The notes beneath the pieces were generated by a model that worked only from the letters and a program-made list of their open reading frames with translations, made no database searches and had not been told where the DNA came from. Positions 25,609-35,182 of a stretch of DNA of 64,000 nucleotides are shown here, piece by piece. Both the position numbers and the translations under genes were made by a program. Source of the DNA: Chitinophagaceae bacterium UBA7600 (GTDB lineage: Bacteria; Bacteroidota; Bacteroidia; Chitinophagales; Chitinophagaceae); assembly GCA_002478885.1 (NCBI GenBank), contig DLKC01000002.1, positions 16,110-80,109 of the forward strand, given 5' to 3'. Every line of letters begins with the position of its first letter. Within the stretch, counting starts at the first letter, position 1.

Positions 25609-27966
25609 CTACCATTTCACATTCCATGTGACCGAAGGTATGATAGGGAACAACGAAACCTGTTTGGCAGTCACTTTTAAGGTGCCGTTGGCAGCACTGC
25701 CTTCCTGGTCATAATAATAGAAATAAGGGTTCTGCCGGCTATAAACATTGTAAATACTGAAAACCCAGTTGCTGGCATATTTTCTAGGCTTTTTGTGAAC
25801 CGGGGTGTAAGTAGCGGAGAAATCGAGCCTGTGATAAGGAGCCATGCGATAGGCATTGATACTGCTGAACTCCTGCGTTAACACGCCACCAATAAAATAA
25901 AACCGTTCAGGCAGCGAGATGGCGTTGCCTGTGCCAAAAACAAACACTGAAGAGAGCTTCCATTTCTTCGTAAGCTCGTATGCCGAAACAATAGAAAGAT
26001 CGTGGCGTCGATCGTATTTGCTGGGGTATTTCTCGCCGCCATTCAAATCAGGAAATTTGCGCCAGGTCCATGAAAGCGTGTAACCAACCCAGCCTGTAAG
26101 CCTGCCCTTTACTTTGTTTACAAAAAGTTCGGCCCCGTAGCTCCATCCCTTTCCAAACACAAAACTCTCTTCCGGATCTTGTAACGTGTTTGGTGTATAC
26201 CCTTCCTTGTATTCGATCTGGTTTTGCATGGTCTTGTAATAAATTTCAATAGAAGTTTCAAACATATTATTGCTGAAATTGCGGAAGTAACCCGCTGCAT
26301 ACTGCCAGCCAACCTGCGGTTTAACCCGGTAAGTGCTCGGTACCCAAATGTCCGTCGGAAGCGTAGTGCCGGCGTTGCTTACAAGATGAATATATTGGTA
26401 GTTCTTTGTTACCGCCGCCTTAATGGAACTTTCGTCATTCAGCGAATAACGCACCGTAAGCCTTGGTTCAAAACCGCCATAAGATTTGATTACCTGTCCG
26501 GGGCCATAAGTTGTACTGTCAAGTTTGTTTCCGTCAGCATCGGTGGTATACGAGGTATACCTGCCCACTTGCTGGAAACGGCTGTAACGCACGCCATAAT
26601 TTAGTTTGATAGCGCGGGAAATTTCCCAATCGTCCTGAATATAAATGGCAAATTCGTTTGCGTATTTTTTTTGCACGTTAGCAGGGGCAAATACTGTTGT
26701 ATCCTGTTTGCCACTCACCACACTTGGCAGAAAAGTGTGAAAGGTGTATTGCCCGCCAAATTTCAGTTTGTGTTCGGGCGATGCATAAAAATCAAAATCG
26801 GTCTTTGCATTGAGGTCCTTGATACCCGACTTAAGGCCTATACTAAAATCGTTTTGTGTTCCATTGAACTCAAAGCCGTAGTCGTTATAAATCAAAGAAG
26901 TGTTGGCAAATAATTTTTTATTGAACACATGATTCCAGCGTAGTGTAGCTGTTGCATTGCCCCACGGCACTTCCGTAGTGAATGAACGCTTGGCATTATT
27001 AAAATTAAATCTATCCCTTCCAAAATACCCGCTTAAAAAAAGCCTGTCTTTATCGGAGAACTTGTAATTCACTTTCGCATTGAGATCATAGAAATAATAA
27101 CCCGATCCGTAAAAACTATTACTCTTGCCGATAAAGGGTTTAATCAAAAAATCAATATAAGTGCGGCGGGCCGAGATCATATAAGACGCCTTTTCCCTGA
27201 ACATGGGACCTTGTACGGAAAACCTTGACGATATAAGCCCTATTCCGGCATCTACCTGCGTTTTGTTTGTATTGCCGTCCTTCATGGCAACGTCAATCAC
27301 CGAAGACAGCCTGCCACCATATTGAGGAGGAATTCCACCCTTAATAAGGGTAAGATTTTTAATTGCATCTGAATTGAAGACAGAAAAAAAACCGAACAGA
27401 TGCCCCGTATTGTAAACAACGGCCTCATCAAGCATGATAAGATTTTGATCAGGGCCTCCGCCACGAACATAAAAGCCAGAATTACCCTCTCCTGCGTTTC
27501 GCACACCGGGCAATAATTGCAGCGCTTTTAGAATGTCAACCTCGCCGAAAAATGGAGGTAAAGACTTTATAGCGTTAATGCTCAAGTCAATTTTACCCAT
27601 CTGCGCGCTTTTGATATTACTTTCTCTTTTCCGGCCGGTGACTGTTACACTGTTAAGGTTAGTAGAAGAGGGTGATACTAAAATATTCAAGGTCCGGTTC
27701 TCATTGAAAGCTACATCAACAAGCTTAGCATCATACCCTACAAACGAAACAAGCAACTGGTAGTTGCCCCCGGAAAGGGTGATCGAGTAAAAGCCATATT
27801 GGTTCGTAGTAACACCTCTCCCCTCGCCTTTTATGGTGATGTTTGCCCCGATAAGTGTTTCCCCGGTAAGGGAATCTTTTATATATCCATTAAGTGTAAA
27901 CTTCTCCTGGCCCTGAACGGCACAGAAAAAAAACAGACCACAGAACAAGAAATTTAATTGCTTCAT
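25609..27966 (-). CDS. TonB-dependent outer-membrane receptor
   Basis: 785 residues, signal peptide MKQLNFLFCGLFFFCAVQGQ. Domain order: carboxypeptidase-regulatory-like domain (about residues 22-105: LNGYIKDSLTGETLIGANI, VTTNQYGFYSI), plug (about 115-235: LPGVRNAGEGNSGFYVRGG, LFGFFSVFNSDAIKNLTLIKGG), then the barrel to the C-terminus. It is a classic receptor rather than a SusC protein: shorter, and without a SusD partner. The DUF3347 gene lies upstream on the same strand with a 76-nt gap, so the two may be one unit; a metal or metal-complex ligand would then be plausible, but that is inference. Confidence 0.9.
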   Translation of the reverse strand: MKQLNFLFCGLFFFCAVQGQEKFTLNGYIKDSLTGETLIGANITIKGEGRGVTTNQYGFYSITLSGGNYQLLVSFVGYDAKLVDVAFNENRTLNILVSPSSTNLNSVTVTGRKRESNIKSAQMGKIDLSINAIKSLPPFFGEVDILKALQLLPGVRNAGEGNSGFYVRGGGPDQNLIMLDEAVVYNTGHLFGFFSVFNSDAIKNLTLIKGGIPPQYGGRLSSVIDVAMKDGNTNKTQVDAGIGLISSRFSVQGPMFREKASYMISARRTYIDFLIKPFIGKSNSFYGSGYYFYDLNAKVNYKFSDKDRLFLSGYFGRDRFNFNNAKRSFTTEVPWGNATATLRWNHVFNKKLFANTSLIYNDYGFEFNGTQNDFSIGLKSGIKDLNAKTDFDFYASPEHKLKFGGQYTFHTFLPSVVSGKQDTTVFAPANVQKKYANEFAIYIQDDWEISRAIKLNYGVRYSRFQQVGRYTSYTTDADGNKLDSTTYGPGQVIKSYGGFEPRLTVRYSLNDESSIKAAVTKNYQYIHLVSNAGTTLPTDIWVPSTYRVKPQVGWQYAAGYFRNFSNNMFETSIEIYYKTMQNQIEYKEGYTPNTLQDPEESFVFGKGWSYGAELFVNKVKGRLTGWVGYTLSWTWRKFPDLNGGEKYPSKYDRRHDLSIVSAYELTKKWKLSSVFVFGTGNAISLPERFYFIGGVLTQEFSSINAYRMAPYHRLDFSATYTPVHKKPRKYASNWVFSIYNVYSRQNPYFYYYDQEGSAANGTLKVTAKQVSLFPIIPSVTWNVKW

Positions 27967-28042
27967 TATGTCATAGGTTCATCCGGGATTAAGAACAAAA
28001 ACAACGGCCGGTTGTTCAATATCCTGCATCCGCATTTAACTT

Positions 28043-28660
28043 TTATTTCGAACGGTAGTCAAGAGAGTCTTCAACACTGCCACAGCCAATCATTCCCGAA
28101 GCGTAGCGCGGGTGCTTTTTACCAAGATATGGGTTAATGATTTCCTTTGTATTCGATAGCCAATAGCCTTCCTCCTGATCATTAAAGGCCATTGGGCACT
28201 TATCATGGTAAATGATCTGCTGGTCGTATTGCACCGTGCGCAAAAGATTATACAGATTTTCACTGAGCGTATAAAACGACCGGCGCATACCTTCCAGTGT
28301 TGTCTCGCCCGAAATGCCAAGCGCTTCCGCCGACACACTCTCTGAAAAACTTTTTGCAGTAGCAATAATTGTGGTATCGGCCTTCAAGGTCTCGTAAGGC
28401 ACTTGAGCCGTAAGGCCTGCAAGGGTAGTTCCCTGTTTAGCCGCTGTAACGGAATCCCATTCAACCAGGGCGTTCTTCAGGGCAAAATAACTATCAAGCA
28501 TTTCATTAAAAGGCTTATTAAATACGTCGCTGTTTTTCCCCTGAACCAGCGGCTGCTGCTTCGGTGCTTTAGTTAATGGCTCTGCGCCACCTGTAAAAAA
28601 AATAAAATACACCGCCACCGCTATCGCGGTAATACCAATCAGCAATAAGCCTTTTTTCAT
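28043..28660 (-). CDS. DUF3347-domain protein, probably metal-related
   Basis: 205 residues from the ATG at 28658-28660, chosen because MKKGLLLIGITAIAVAVYFIFF is a signal anchor; the 15-residue upstream extension looks untranslated. Residues about 60-200 match DUF3347, with the family features YHDKCPMAFN (about 147-156), GYWLSNTKEIINPYLGKK and GMIGCGSVED. The Cys/His/Met pattern resembles the periplasmic copper-associated domain found with efflux adaptors. Inferred role: periplasmic metal-linked protein. The downstream gene is a TonB receptor. Confidence 0.75.
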   Translation of the reverse strand: MKKGLLLIGITAIAVAVYFIFFTGGAEPLTKAPKQQPLVQGKNSDVFNKPFNEMLDSYFALKNALVEWDSVTAAKQGTTLAGLTAQVPYETLKADTTIIATAKSFSESVSAEALGISGETTLEGMRRSFYTLSENLYNLLRTVQYDQQIIYHDKCPMAFNDQEEGYWLSNTKEIINPYLGKKHPRYASGMIGCGSVEDSLDYRSK

Positions 28661-29002
28661 ATCTAGATTTTGACTGCAAAAATATCGGTTAACTGGTTCT
28701 GCCAATAAATTTTATGCAAGCGGCTATCAGCGTGAGCCGTTTTTGAACCATTTTTTGGAGCCCGGCCCCAACACTCGTGGCAACATCGTTGCGTCGCACT
28801 CCTATACTGCAGATCATTTATCGGCTACAGAATGTAAATCTTTGCACGTTTTGTTATGGCTATCAACTTACGGATTGAAGCTCATTAAAGCTTCGTACGT
28901 TGAAGTGAGTGACACAACGGGCGATGCCACAGGTACTGAAGCCGGTAACATAATATTCATAATCAATCAGGATATTTGCAGCACACAAATTAATGGGCTG
29001 CA
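28661..29002. other. Intergenic region between divergent genes
   Basis: 342 nt between the DUF3347 gene (minus) and the miaE-like gene (plus). Most is repeat element E9. An open frame across it has no protein-like features and I do not call it. Confidence 0.5.
28756..28947. repeat. Inverted-repeat element E9 (two arms)
   Basis: Left arm: GGAGCCCGGCC at 28757-28767, GTGGCAACATCGTTGCGTCG at 28777-28796, ending in core GCACTCCT (B-like). Right arm: GAAGTGAGTGACACAACG at 28902-28919, GGCGATGCCAC to 28930, then GAAGCCGGTAAC (core type C). Spacer about 95 nt. It lies between divergent genes. Confidence 0.85.
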
Positions 29003-29614
29003 ATGGAAATATTAAGCGAACACACGAGAAATATACTGGGGCTTCAACTACCAACTGATCCGCGCTGGGTAAACCTTGCCGGCATTGGTCTTGCCGAAAT
29101 ACTTACCGACCATGCCTATTGCGAGCAAAAGGCGGCTACGAGTTGCATTACTCTTATTCAACGATACCCCGACAAAGAAAAGCTTGTTACGGAGCTTGCC
29201 CCTATTGTTACGGAAGAATGGGGCCATTTCAGGTTGGTGCTGAATGAACTGCAGAAACGCGGCCTGCAACTTGGCAAACAACGAAGAGACGAATATGTGA
29301 ACAAACTGCTGGAATTTCAGCAGAAAGGCGGGAGGTTTGAAGACCGTTTTCTAGACCAACTGTTGACCATGGCGCTTATTGAAGCAAGAAGCTGTGAACG
29401 GTTCAAAAGGCTCAGCGAAGGGCTAAACGATGAGTATCTGCGTAATTTTTACCGGCGGTTTATGGAAAGCGAAGCCGGCCACTACGCACTCTTTATTGAG
29501 CTTGCTGAAACCTACATAGACAAAGAAAAAGTGAGAACGCGCTGGAAGGAGTGGCTTGTTTATGAAGCCTCCATTATGGAAAGTCTCGAACTGCGTGGCG
29601 ACCGCATTCACTGA
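29003..29614 (+). CDS. miaE: tRNA-(ms2io6A) hydroxylase-like diiron protein
   Basis: 203 residues of the MiaE family, ferritin-like diiron hydroxylases acting on the 2-methylthio-N6-isopentenyl-adenosine at position 37 of tRNA. Metal-ligand motifs seen: E in LAEILTDHAYCEQKAA (about residues 31-46), EEWGHF (about 73-78), EARSCERF (about 128-135) and ESEAGHY (about 155-161). Length and motif spacing fit. The start ATG at 29003 follows a weak leader. Isolated gene, cytoplasmic. The symbol is by family; substrate preference is inferred. Confidence 0.85.
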   Translation: MEILSEHTRNILGLQLPTDPRWVNLAGIGLAEILTDHAYCEQKAATSCITLIQRYPDKEKLVTELAPIVTEEWGHFRLVLNELQKRGLQLGKQRRDEYVNKLLEFQQKGGRFEDRFLDQLLTMALIEARSCERFKRLSEGLNDEYLRNFYRRFMESEAGHYALFIELAETYIDKEKVRTRWKEWLVYEASIMESLELRGDRIH

Positions 29615-29718
29615 CAGTAAATATGACCGGTTGCCGGTTGATCGCAGCATATTTATTTTGATCGTCGCAGCCGGCACATAACCTGCATTGCTTATATTTA
29701 AACACAAAATATTGTTTT

Positions 29719-30915
29719 ATGGTTCCATCAATGAGAAAGTGGTTCAATGAGAATTTTAGCGAACCCGTTTACAAAGCTTACCTAGAAGCACTGAATGCCA
29801 AACACCCCGGTGCACTTGAGTTTCGTGTTGCAGAAACCCCTGTTTTTTGCGATAAAAATTTTACCGGCAAAATGCTTTCTGCGTGCGAAAGCATCATAGA
29901 CGTAGTTACGCAATACAATTTTAAAACACTTACGGCGCATGCTATACCTGCTGACATAAAGGTGCCCAATGAAAATGATCATTCGCATTTTATTGCTTTC
30001 GATTTTGGCGTTTGCGAAAACGAACAGGGAGAACTAGAGCCGCAGCTGATAGAAATGCAGGGCTTTCCAACATTGTTTGCTTACCAGGTATTGCATTGGG
30101 AACTTACCAAAAAATATTTTAACATCCCCGACAGTTACGATGCTTACCTGAATGACTTTACAAAAGAAACCTACCTGCAATTGCTGAAAGAAATTATCGT
30201 GGGCGACTGCGAGCCCGAAAACGTTATTTTACTCGAAGTGTTGCCACATAAGCAAAAAACTAGGGTCGATTTTTATTGCACCGAAGACTACCTTGGCGTG
30301 CCAATCGTATGCCTTACAGAACTGGTTAAAGAAGGCAAAACACTTTATTATATCAAAGATGGAAAGAAGATTCACGTAAAAAGAATTTACAATCGGGTGA
30401 TCTTTGATGACCTGCAGCAGCAAAGTGCGGAAATACAGGAAAATGGCAAGATACTTTTCGAAGAGATGGATGTGCAATGGGTTCCACATCCCAATTGGTT
30501 TTACCGCATCAGTAAGTTTACACTACCGTATATAGACCACCCATTTGTTCCAAAAACAAGTTTTTTGAGCGACATTAAGGTCATACCGGAAGACCTGGAG
30601 AACTATGTTTTGAAGCCGTTGTTTTCATTTGCGGGCCAGGGTGTGGTGATCGATGTTACAAAAGCCGATATTGACAAGGTACAGGATCCGCAGAACTGGA
30701 TACTGCAGAAGAAAGTGAAGTATGCCGACGTAATTACCACACCCGACATTCCTGCGAAGGCGGAGATCAGGCTTTTTTATTTCTGGAAAGATGGTGAGCC
30801 AAGACCTTTCGCAACCAATAACCTGGCAAGACTGAGCAAAGGCAAAATGATAGGTGTGCGCTACAATAAAGACAAAGAATGGGTTGGTGGCAGCCTTGCC
30901 GTTTTTGAAAAATAA
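29719..30915 (+). CDS. ATP-grasp-like protein of unknown function
   Basis: 398 residues with no signal or membrane segment. The last third has the look of an ATP-grasp fold: ENYVLKPLFSFAGQGVVIDV (about residues 294-313) resembles the lysine and glycine-rich loop that binds ATP, WILQKKVKYADVI (about 327-339) follows like the adenine-contact strand, and AEIRLFYFWKDGEP (about 348-361) and RLSKGKMIGVRYNKD could hold the metal residues. The N-terminal part (FDFGVCENEQGELEPQLIEMQG) suits the substrate side. Family not named with certainty; a peptide- or amide-ligating enzyme is possible. It stands alone between two intergenic regions. Confidence 0.6.
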   Translation: MVPSMRKWFNENFSEPVYKAYLEALNAKHPGALEFRVAETPVFCDKNFTGKMLSACESIIDVVTQYNFKTLTAHAIPADIKVPNENDHSHFIAFDFGVCENEQGELEPQLIEMQGFPTLFAYQVLHWELTKKYFNIPDSYDAYLNDFTKETYLQLLKEIIVGDCEPENVILLEVLPHKQKTRVDFYCTEDYLGVPIVCLTELVKEGKTLYYIKDGKKIHVKRIYNRVIFDDLQQQSAEIQENGKILFEEMDVQWVPHPNWFYRISKFTLPYIDHPFVPKTSFLSDIKVIPEDLENYVLKPLFSFAGQGVVIDVTKADIDKVQDPQNWILQKKVKYADVITTPDIPAKAEIRLFYFWKDGEPRPFATNNLARLSKGKMIGVRYNKDKEWVGGSLAVFEK

Positions 30916-30947
30916 TTTATATAAGTACTGATACGTTTTTTGTTGAC

Positions 30948-31150
30948 GGCATTGGTTTAAGAAGCATCACCTGTTGCGTCGCACACTTGTGCTGCAGAAT
31001 ATAAGTCTGCGATGCAGAAGTTTCAAATTACATGAGCATTTCTATGATAACTAAAATTGCTTTCGGGCTTTTCCATTATTGCTGATGTCCGGATTAACTG
31101 TACAAGTGTGCGACGCAAGGGACGATGCCAACTGCTGAGCAGCAGGACCC
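30948..31150. repeat. Inverted-repeat element E10 (two arms)
   Basis: Left arm: GCATCACCTG then TTGCGTCGCACACTTGTG at 30964-30991, followed by CTGCAG. Right arm: ACAAGTGTGCGACGCAAG at 31102-31119 followed by GGACGATGCCA. Both cores type A and fully complementary over 17 bases. Spacer about 110 nt. Between convergent genes. Confidence 0.9.
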
Positions 31151-31179
31151 AAATTAACCTATTTAAATTAAAGAAGAAT

Positions 31180-32310
31180 TTATTTTAAGGCTAGGCTATC
31201 TGAAGCCTTTGTTACCTCAGGGCTATTAAGGAAGTTAGGTATTTCGAGATAAAAAGCGGTGCCTACTCCTTGCGTTGAATGAACAGATATTTCGCCACCT
31301 ATTCTTGTGAGCGCCTCCTTTACAATATACAGGCCTATACCGAGGCCGTTTACAGAGTTATTGCTGCGGAAAAACATTTTGAAGATGTTGTTGAGGTGTT
31401 GGTCTAGAATGCCCACGCCATTATCTTCGATTTTTATGGTTGCTTTTTCTTCTGTGATTTTAACGGTTACCTCCACTTTTTGATTTTGCCGCTCGGGATT
31501 CTGGTATTTTACCGCGTTGGAAATAAGGTTGTCGATAATAACAGACATTCTGAACGCATCATTCACAAATGGCATCGGCTGATCGACATTGGTGATGTAT
31601 TCAAGATGGGGTTTTTGCATTTTAAAAAGCCTGATACTTTCGTCGAGCAGCACATTGAAATCTATTTTAGAAAAGTCTTCATCAACCCTTATGCTTTTGT
31701 AGTATTCGATGATCTTTTGTATGAAGGTGTCCATTTTGTTTACACACACTTCTATCATATCCATATAGCCATTAGGATCTTGTATGGAGTCTTCCATTTT
31801 GGCCAGGTTAAGGATACCCATAACGGAGGCCAGCGGCGAACGGAGATCGTGGGAGGTGCTGTAAACAAAGCGGTTGAGCTCGTCGTTGGTCTTCTCAAGT
31901 TCGGCAATTTTCCTGCTTAGTTTATCTCGTGTAACATATATTTCGTAGGCATTTTGGATGGCGTTGTTAAGTTCGATTTCATCCCAGGGCTTTCTGATGT
32001 AGCGGTAAATTTCGCCTTTGTTAATCGCATCAACAATTGCTTCGGCATCTGTATAGCCTGTAAGCAGCATACGGATGGGTTCGGGGTAAGCTTTTCTTAC
32101 GATCTGGAAGAATTCGACACCTGTGGAGTTGGGCATGCGTTGGTCGGCAATGATCACATGTACTTCTTCGTTACTAAGAATGCCCATGCCTTGCGCTGCA
32201 GAATTAGCAGTGAAAATTTTATATTTTCTCCTGAATGCAGCCTGAAAAGAAATCAGGTTGTTGCTTTCATCGTCGATATAGAGGACTGCTATTTTTTCTT
32301 CTTTTCGCAT
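31180..32310 (-). CDS. Response-regulator/histidine-kinase fusion (REC-HisKA-HATPase)
   Basis: 376 residues, cytoplasmic. REC domain at about 1-122: acidic pair in LYIDDES, phospho-acceptor D56 in IADQRMP, T84 in LLTGYTD, K107 in YIRKPW. A short coiled coil (about 125-147) leads to HisKA with H154 in STSHDLRSPLAS, then HATPase_c with N-box DNLISNAVKYQ, DNGVGI and GLGIGLYIVKE. The REC part is closely similar to the lone regulator at 36068, both having the DQRMP and TGYTD motifs. It is the last gene of a tight operon behind the 7TMR kinase (24-nt gap), so it probably receives phosphate from that kinase or a related one and passes a signal on. Confidence 0.9.
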   Translation of the reverse strand: MRKEEKIAVLYIDDESNNLISFQAAFRRKYKIFTANSAAQGMGILSNEEVHVIIADQRMPNSTGVEFFQIVRKAYPEPIRMLLTGYTDAEAIVDAINKGEIYRYIRKPWDEIELNNAIQNAYEIYVTRDKLSRKIAELEKTNDELNRFVYSTSHDLRSPLASVMGILNLAKMEDSIQDPNGYMDMIEVCVNKMDTFIQKIIEYYKSIRVDEDFSKIDFNVLLDESIRLFKMQKPHLEYITNVDQPMPFVNDAFRMSVIIDNLISNAVKYQNPERQNQKVEVTVKITEEKATIKIEDNGVGILDQHLNNIFKMFFRSNNSVNGLGIGLYIVKEALTRIGGEISVHSTQGVGTAFYLEIPNFLNSPEVTKASDSLALK

Positions 32311-32334
32311 TCGGGTTATTTGTCGGTTAGTTTA

Positions 32335-34521
32335 TTAAGCTTCCGGGTGAACATATGGTAAAGTTAAAATAAATTCGGCGCCTTTACCCAGCTCAGATAT
32401 TATTTCAATTTTGCCTCGATGCTCCTGTATTATTTTAAAAACGATGGCCATGCCAAGGCCTGTACCTACACCAACTGATTTTGTTGTAAAAAATGGTTCG
32501 AATATTCTGTGCTTCACTTCATCGTTCATACCCGGGCCGGTATCTTTTATTTTGATGACTATCTTATCATCGTCTGTATCGGCTGTAGAAATCATGATGT
32601 ATTCTTCAGCTGCTATATCTTTCTTTTCACCAATTGCCTGAATAGCATTGTTTAGAATGTTCATTATAACCTGGTTTAGTTTACCGGGGAAACATTCAAG
32701 CGAACCCTTTGCCTTAAAATCTTTGTCTATTCTTATATAGGGTGGCATAGTGTTTCGCACAAGTACGATAGTGGAGTTGATTCCTTCATGGATGTTTGCT
32801 ATTTTAAGTTCACTCTCGTCTAGCCTGCTGAACGTACGCAGGCCGCGCACGATTTCCGCTGTTCTTTCCGCGCCGTCTTCGATGCCTTTTATCAACTGGC
32901 CTATTTCTGTTTTAATAAAATTCAGGTCCATCGACTCCTGTTTTTCGTAGACTTCGTTCAACTTTTCGTGCAACCCACCATTCTGCTGATCGTGCAATTG
33001 ATTGTAGTCAGTAATAATATCAAACAAATCCTGGATATCAAGACTCAATGGCCTGATGTTAGACTTTACAAAATTGATAGGGTTGTTTATCTCGTGTGCA
33101 ATACCCGCTGTAAGCTGACCTAATGACGCCATTTTCTCGGCTTCTACTAACTGTATCTGAGCGTCTTGTAAATCGTCCAATGCTTTAGATAGTTGGCTGT
33201 TGGTGGTCATCAATTCGTTTGTTCTTTCCGTAACCTTTTGTTCCAAAACAACATTTTGTTCCCTTATCAAGTTTTCGTTTTCCTGGGATATCTTTAGCGC
33301 ATAGGCCTGAGATTCTTCCTTTTCTTTTCTAAGAGAGTTTATCCTGTCTGCAAGCGCAGTTGAAAGCAGTATTGCCTCGATTGCTGAACCAATATATATT
33401 GCGTAAGTAGTTAAAGTTGTGTAAGGTAGCACAGCGAAGTTTCTGAGAGAAAATACGATTATGCCAACAAGAAAAAATATCCATGCACCAAAATAAAAGT
33501 ATGCCGGCTTGTATCCTTTCTTACCTACCATATAAGACACGACGATAAGTAAAACCCCGCCAGCAACACCTGAATAATTCAAAAGATCGTAGCTTAACTG
33601 ATTATTACCTGAAATACCTGAAATGATTACCACGATATAAAGAAGAACGACAACCGAAAGAATGTAGATAATATTTTTGAAGTAATACCCGATTCGGAGA
33701 AAGAATATCGAAAACAAGATGCCGGTGATACCGGCAGCCGCTGAAGTAATTGTTAACGCATACCTGTTCACCACCGGGTTCCCGGGCCAAAAATATTTGA
33801 ACCCATATCCTGATATCGTTGTTTGTGCAAAACTTAGGAAAAACAAAAAGATGACATAAAACAAGTAGCTTAGATCTTTTGTAGATGCAAATAAGAATAG
33901 GTTATACAACAGCAAGGATAGCATTATTCCAAAATACAAACCAAAGATCAAATTTTCCGAATTTGTCTTTTCGGCCAGATCGCCGGCTTTCATTATAAAC
34001 ATCGGGAGCACCAAGGGATGAAAGCTATTCGCCTTGAGATAGAAAGTTGCCGTATCATCAACATGTACATTTAAGGAAAATGCAAATCCGGGCTTCGAGT
34101 TTTGCCGCATTTCATAGAGTAGATTATTGCCAGTCTGGTTAAGCTTTTCAATCTTAGCCGCATTCAGCCTATAGAGTGTTATCTCAGAAATATTGGGATA
34201 GTCGAGATCGAGGAACAAAGAAGAATCCGAGCTCTTATTAACAATGGTGAATTTCACCCAAACATTTCCAGGTATTATTTCGTTTCTAACTGTGATATCT
34301 TTTGACTCTGGGGTAAATTGTGCAATATTAATTATCTCTGAATCGGCATAAAGCATTTGTTTATCCTCATAGAGATAGGTAAATTTTCCAATAGGTTGGG
34401 AGGAAGACTTGTTATCAATCGTCAATATATTTTGTTGCCCAATTGACGAGAAGGATAAAACGCACGCAAAAACAATTATTGCAGATAAGACAATTAAAAA
34501 TTTATGCTTAGTTACTGGCAT
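32335..34521 (-). CDS. 7TMR-DISM sensor histidine kinase
   Basis: 728 residues. Order: signal peptide (1-29), 7TMR-DISM extracellular domain (about 40-175, with VWVKFTIVNKS and the typical LDLDYPNISEITLYRL), seven transmembrane segments (about 190-400), a coiled coil (about 400-465: QENENLIREQNVVLEQKVTE), HisKA with H476 in GIAHEINNPINF, and HATPase_c with DNGxG-type DTGPGMNDE and GTGLGMAIVF. The DISM class is thought to sense carbohydrate-like or other small external ligands. In this operon the two upstream genes could make a small molecule, which suggests an autocrine ligand (inference). No own DNA-binding domain, so it must signal through the REC proteins next door. Confidence 0.9.
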   Translation of the reverse strand: MPVTKHKFLIVLSAIIVFACVLSFSSIGQQNILTIDNKSSSQPIGKFTYLYEDKQMLYADSEIINIAQFTPESKDITVRNEIIPGNVWVKFTIVNKSSDSSLFLDLDYPNISEITLYRLNAAKIEKLNQTGNNLLYEMRQNSKPGFAFSLNVHVDDTATFYLKANSFHPLVLPMFIMKAGDLAEKTNSENLIFGLYFGIMLSLLLYNLFLFASTKDLSYLFYVIFLFFLSFAQTTISGYGFKYFWPGNPVVNRYALTITSAAAGITGILFSIFFLRIGYYFKNIIYILSVVVLLYIVVIISGISGNNQLSYDLLNYSGVAGGVLLIVVSYMVGKKGYKPAYFYFGAWIFFLVGIIVFSLRNFAVLPYTTLTTYAIYIGSAIEAILLSTALADRINSLRKEKEESQAYALKISQENENLIREQNVVLEQKVTERTNELMTTNSQLSKALDDLQDAQIQLVEAEKMASLGQLTAGIAHEINNPINFVKSNIRPLSLDIQDLFDIITDYNQLHDQQNGGLHEKLNEVYEKQESMDLNFIKTEIGQLIKGIEDGAERTAEIVRGLRTFSRLDESELKIANIHEGINSTIVLVRNTMPPYIRIDKDFKAKGSLECFPGKLNQVIMNILNNAIQAIGEKKDIAAEEYIMISTADTDDDKIVIKIKDTGPGMNDEVKHRIFEPFFTTKSVGVGTGLGMAIVFKIIQEHRGKIEIISELGKGAEFILTLPYVHPEA

Positions 34522-34540
34522 TTACATTGAGATAAAACTG

Positions 34541-35182
34541 TTACCAAATAAAAGGAATCAACCTATAAGTATTTTCCTGGTATTGTTTATAGTCTGAACC
34601 AAATTTCAACGCCAATGTATTTTCCTCGACATTGATCCTGAAATAGTAAGCAATCATCATGGCAAAAAAACAGAAAAAACAGGTATAAAAATTATTTAAG
34701 AATAGAGGACAGCCGGTTATAGAGATTAACGCTCCCAAATAGGAAGGATGCCGGACGATTTTATAAGGTCCGATCTTTATTAACTCGTGCTTGTCGATCA
34801 CTTTTACTGTGGCTGTAAAATGACGTCCCAGAATATTTATCGACCATACCCGCAACACGATGCCCGTTAATAACATTCCGGCGCCGATAAAGCTCATGAC
34901 ATTCATTTGGCTTTTATTTGTTGTCAGATATCCCCATTCCGTTACAGATAGAAAGACACTTAATGATGAGCAGAGCAATATAATAAGAATAGAATATTTG
35001 TCGCTGCTGTGGTCGGTTTGCATTTCCTCTTTGCTGAACGACGGTTGACTCAGCCACAAAATAGCTGCAGATATCGACAATAAGATTGTTTTGAAATGAA
35101 TAATAAGGTTCGCACTGAAAATTAGTGGGCCAATATTCAGAATAAGAATAGCCCCCAAAGTGAATACCATTTTTTGTTTCAT
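34541..35182 (-). CDS. Isoprenylcysteine carboxyl methyltransferase-like (ICMT/PEMT) membrane protein
   Basis: 213 residues with about five hydrophobic segments. The C-terminal half has the ICMT/PEMT signature: GPYKIVRHPSYLGALISITG (about residues 141-160), where RHPSY is the SAM-binding motif, then EENTLALKFGSDYKQYQENTYRLIPFIW. The family methylates carboxyl groups or lipids using SAM. It overlaps the preceding gene by 4 nt (ATGA), a mark of translational coupling, and precedes the 7TMR kinase by 19 nt. Bacteria of this kind have no prenylated proteins of the eukaryotic sort, so the natural substrate is probably a small or lipid molecule; the neighbour suggests an acylated compound. Confidence 0.8.
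   Translation of the reverse strand: MKQKMVFTLGAILILNIGPLIFSANLIIHFKTILLSISAAILWLSQPSFSKEEMQTDHSSDKYSILIILLCSSLSVFLSVTEWGYLTTNKSQMNVMSFIGAGMLLTGIVLRVWSINILGRHFTATVKVIDKHELIKIGPYKIVRHPSYLGALISITGCPLFLNNFYTCFFCFFAMMIAYYFRINVEENTLALKFGSDYKQYQENTYRLIPFIW

Noticed and set aside
31180..32310. A frameshifted or broken kinase after the 7TMR kinase
   Set aside because: The gene is an intact REC-HisKA-HATPase fusion with all key residues, not a fragment of its neighbour.
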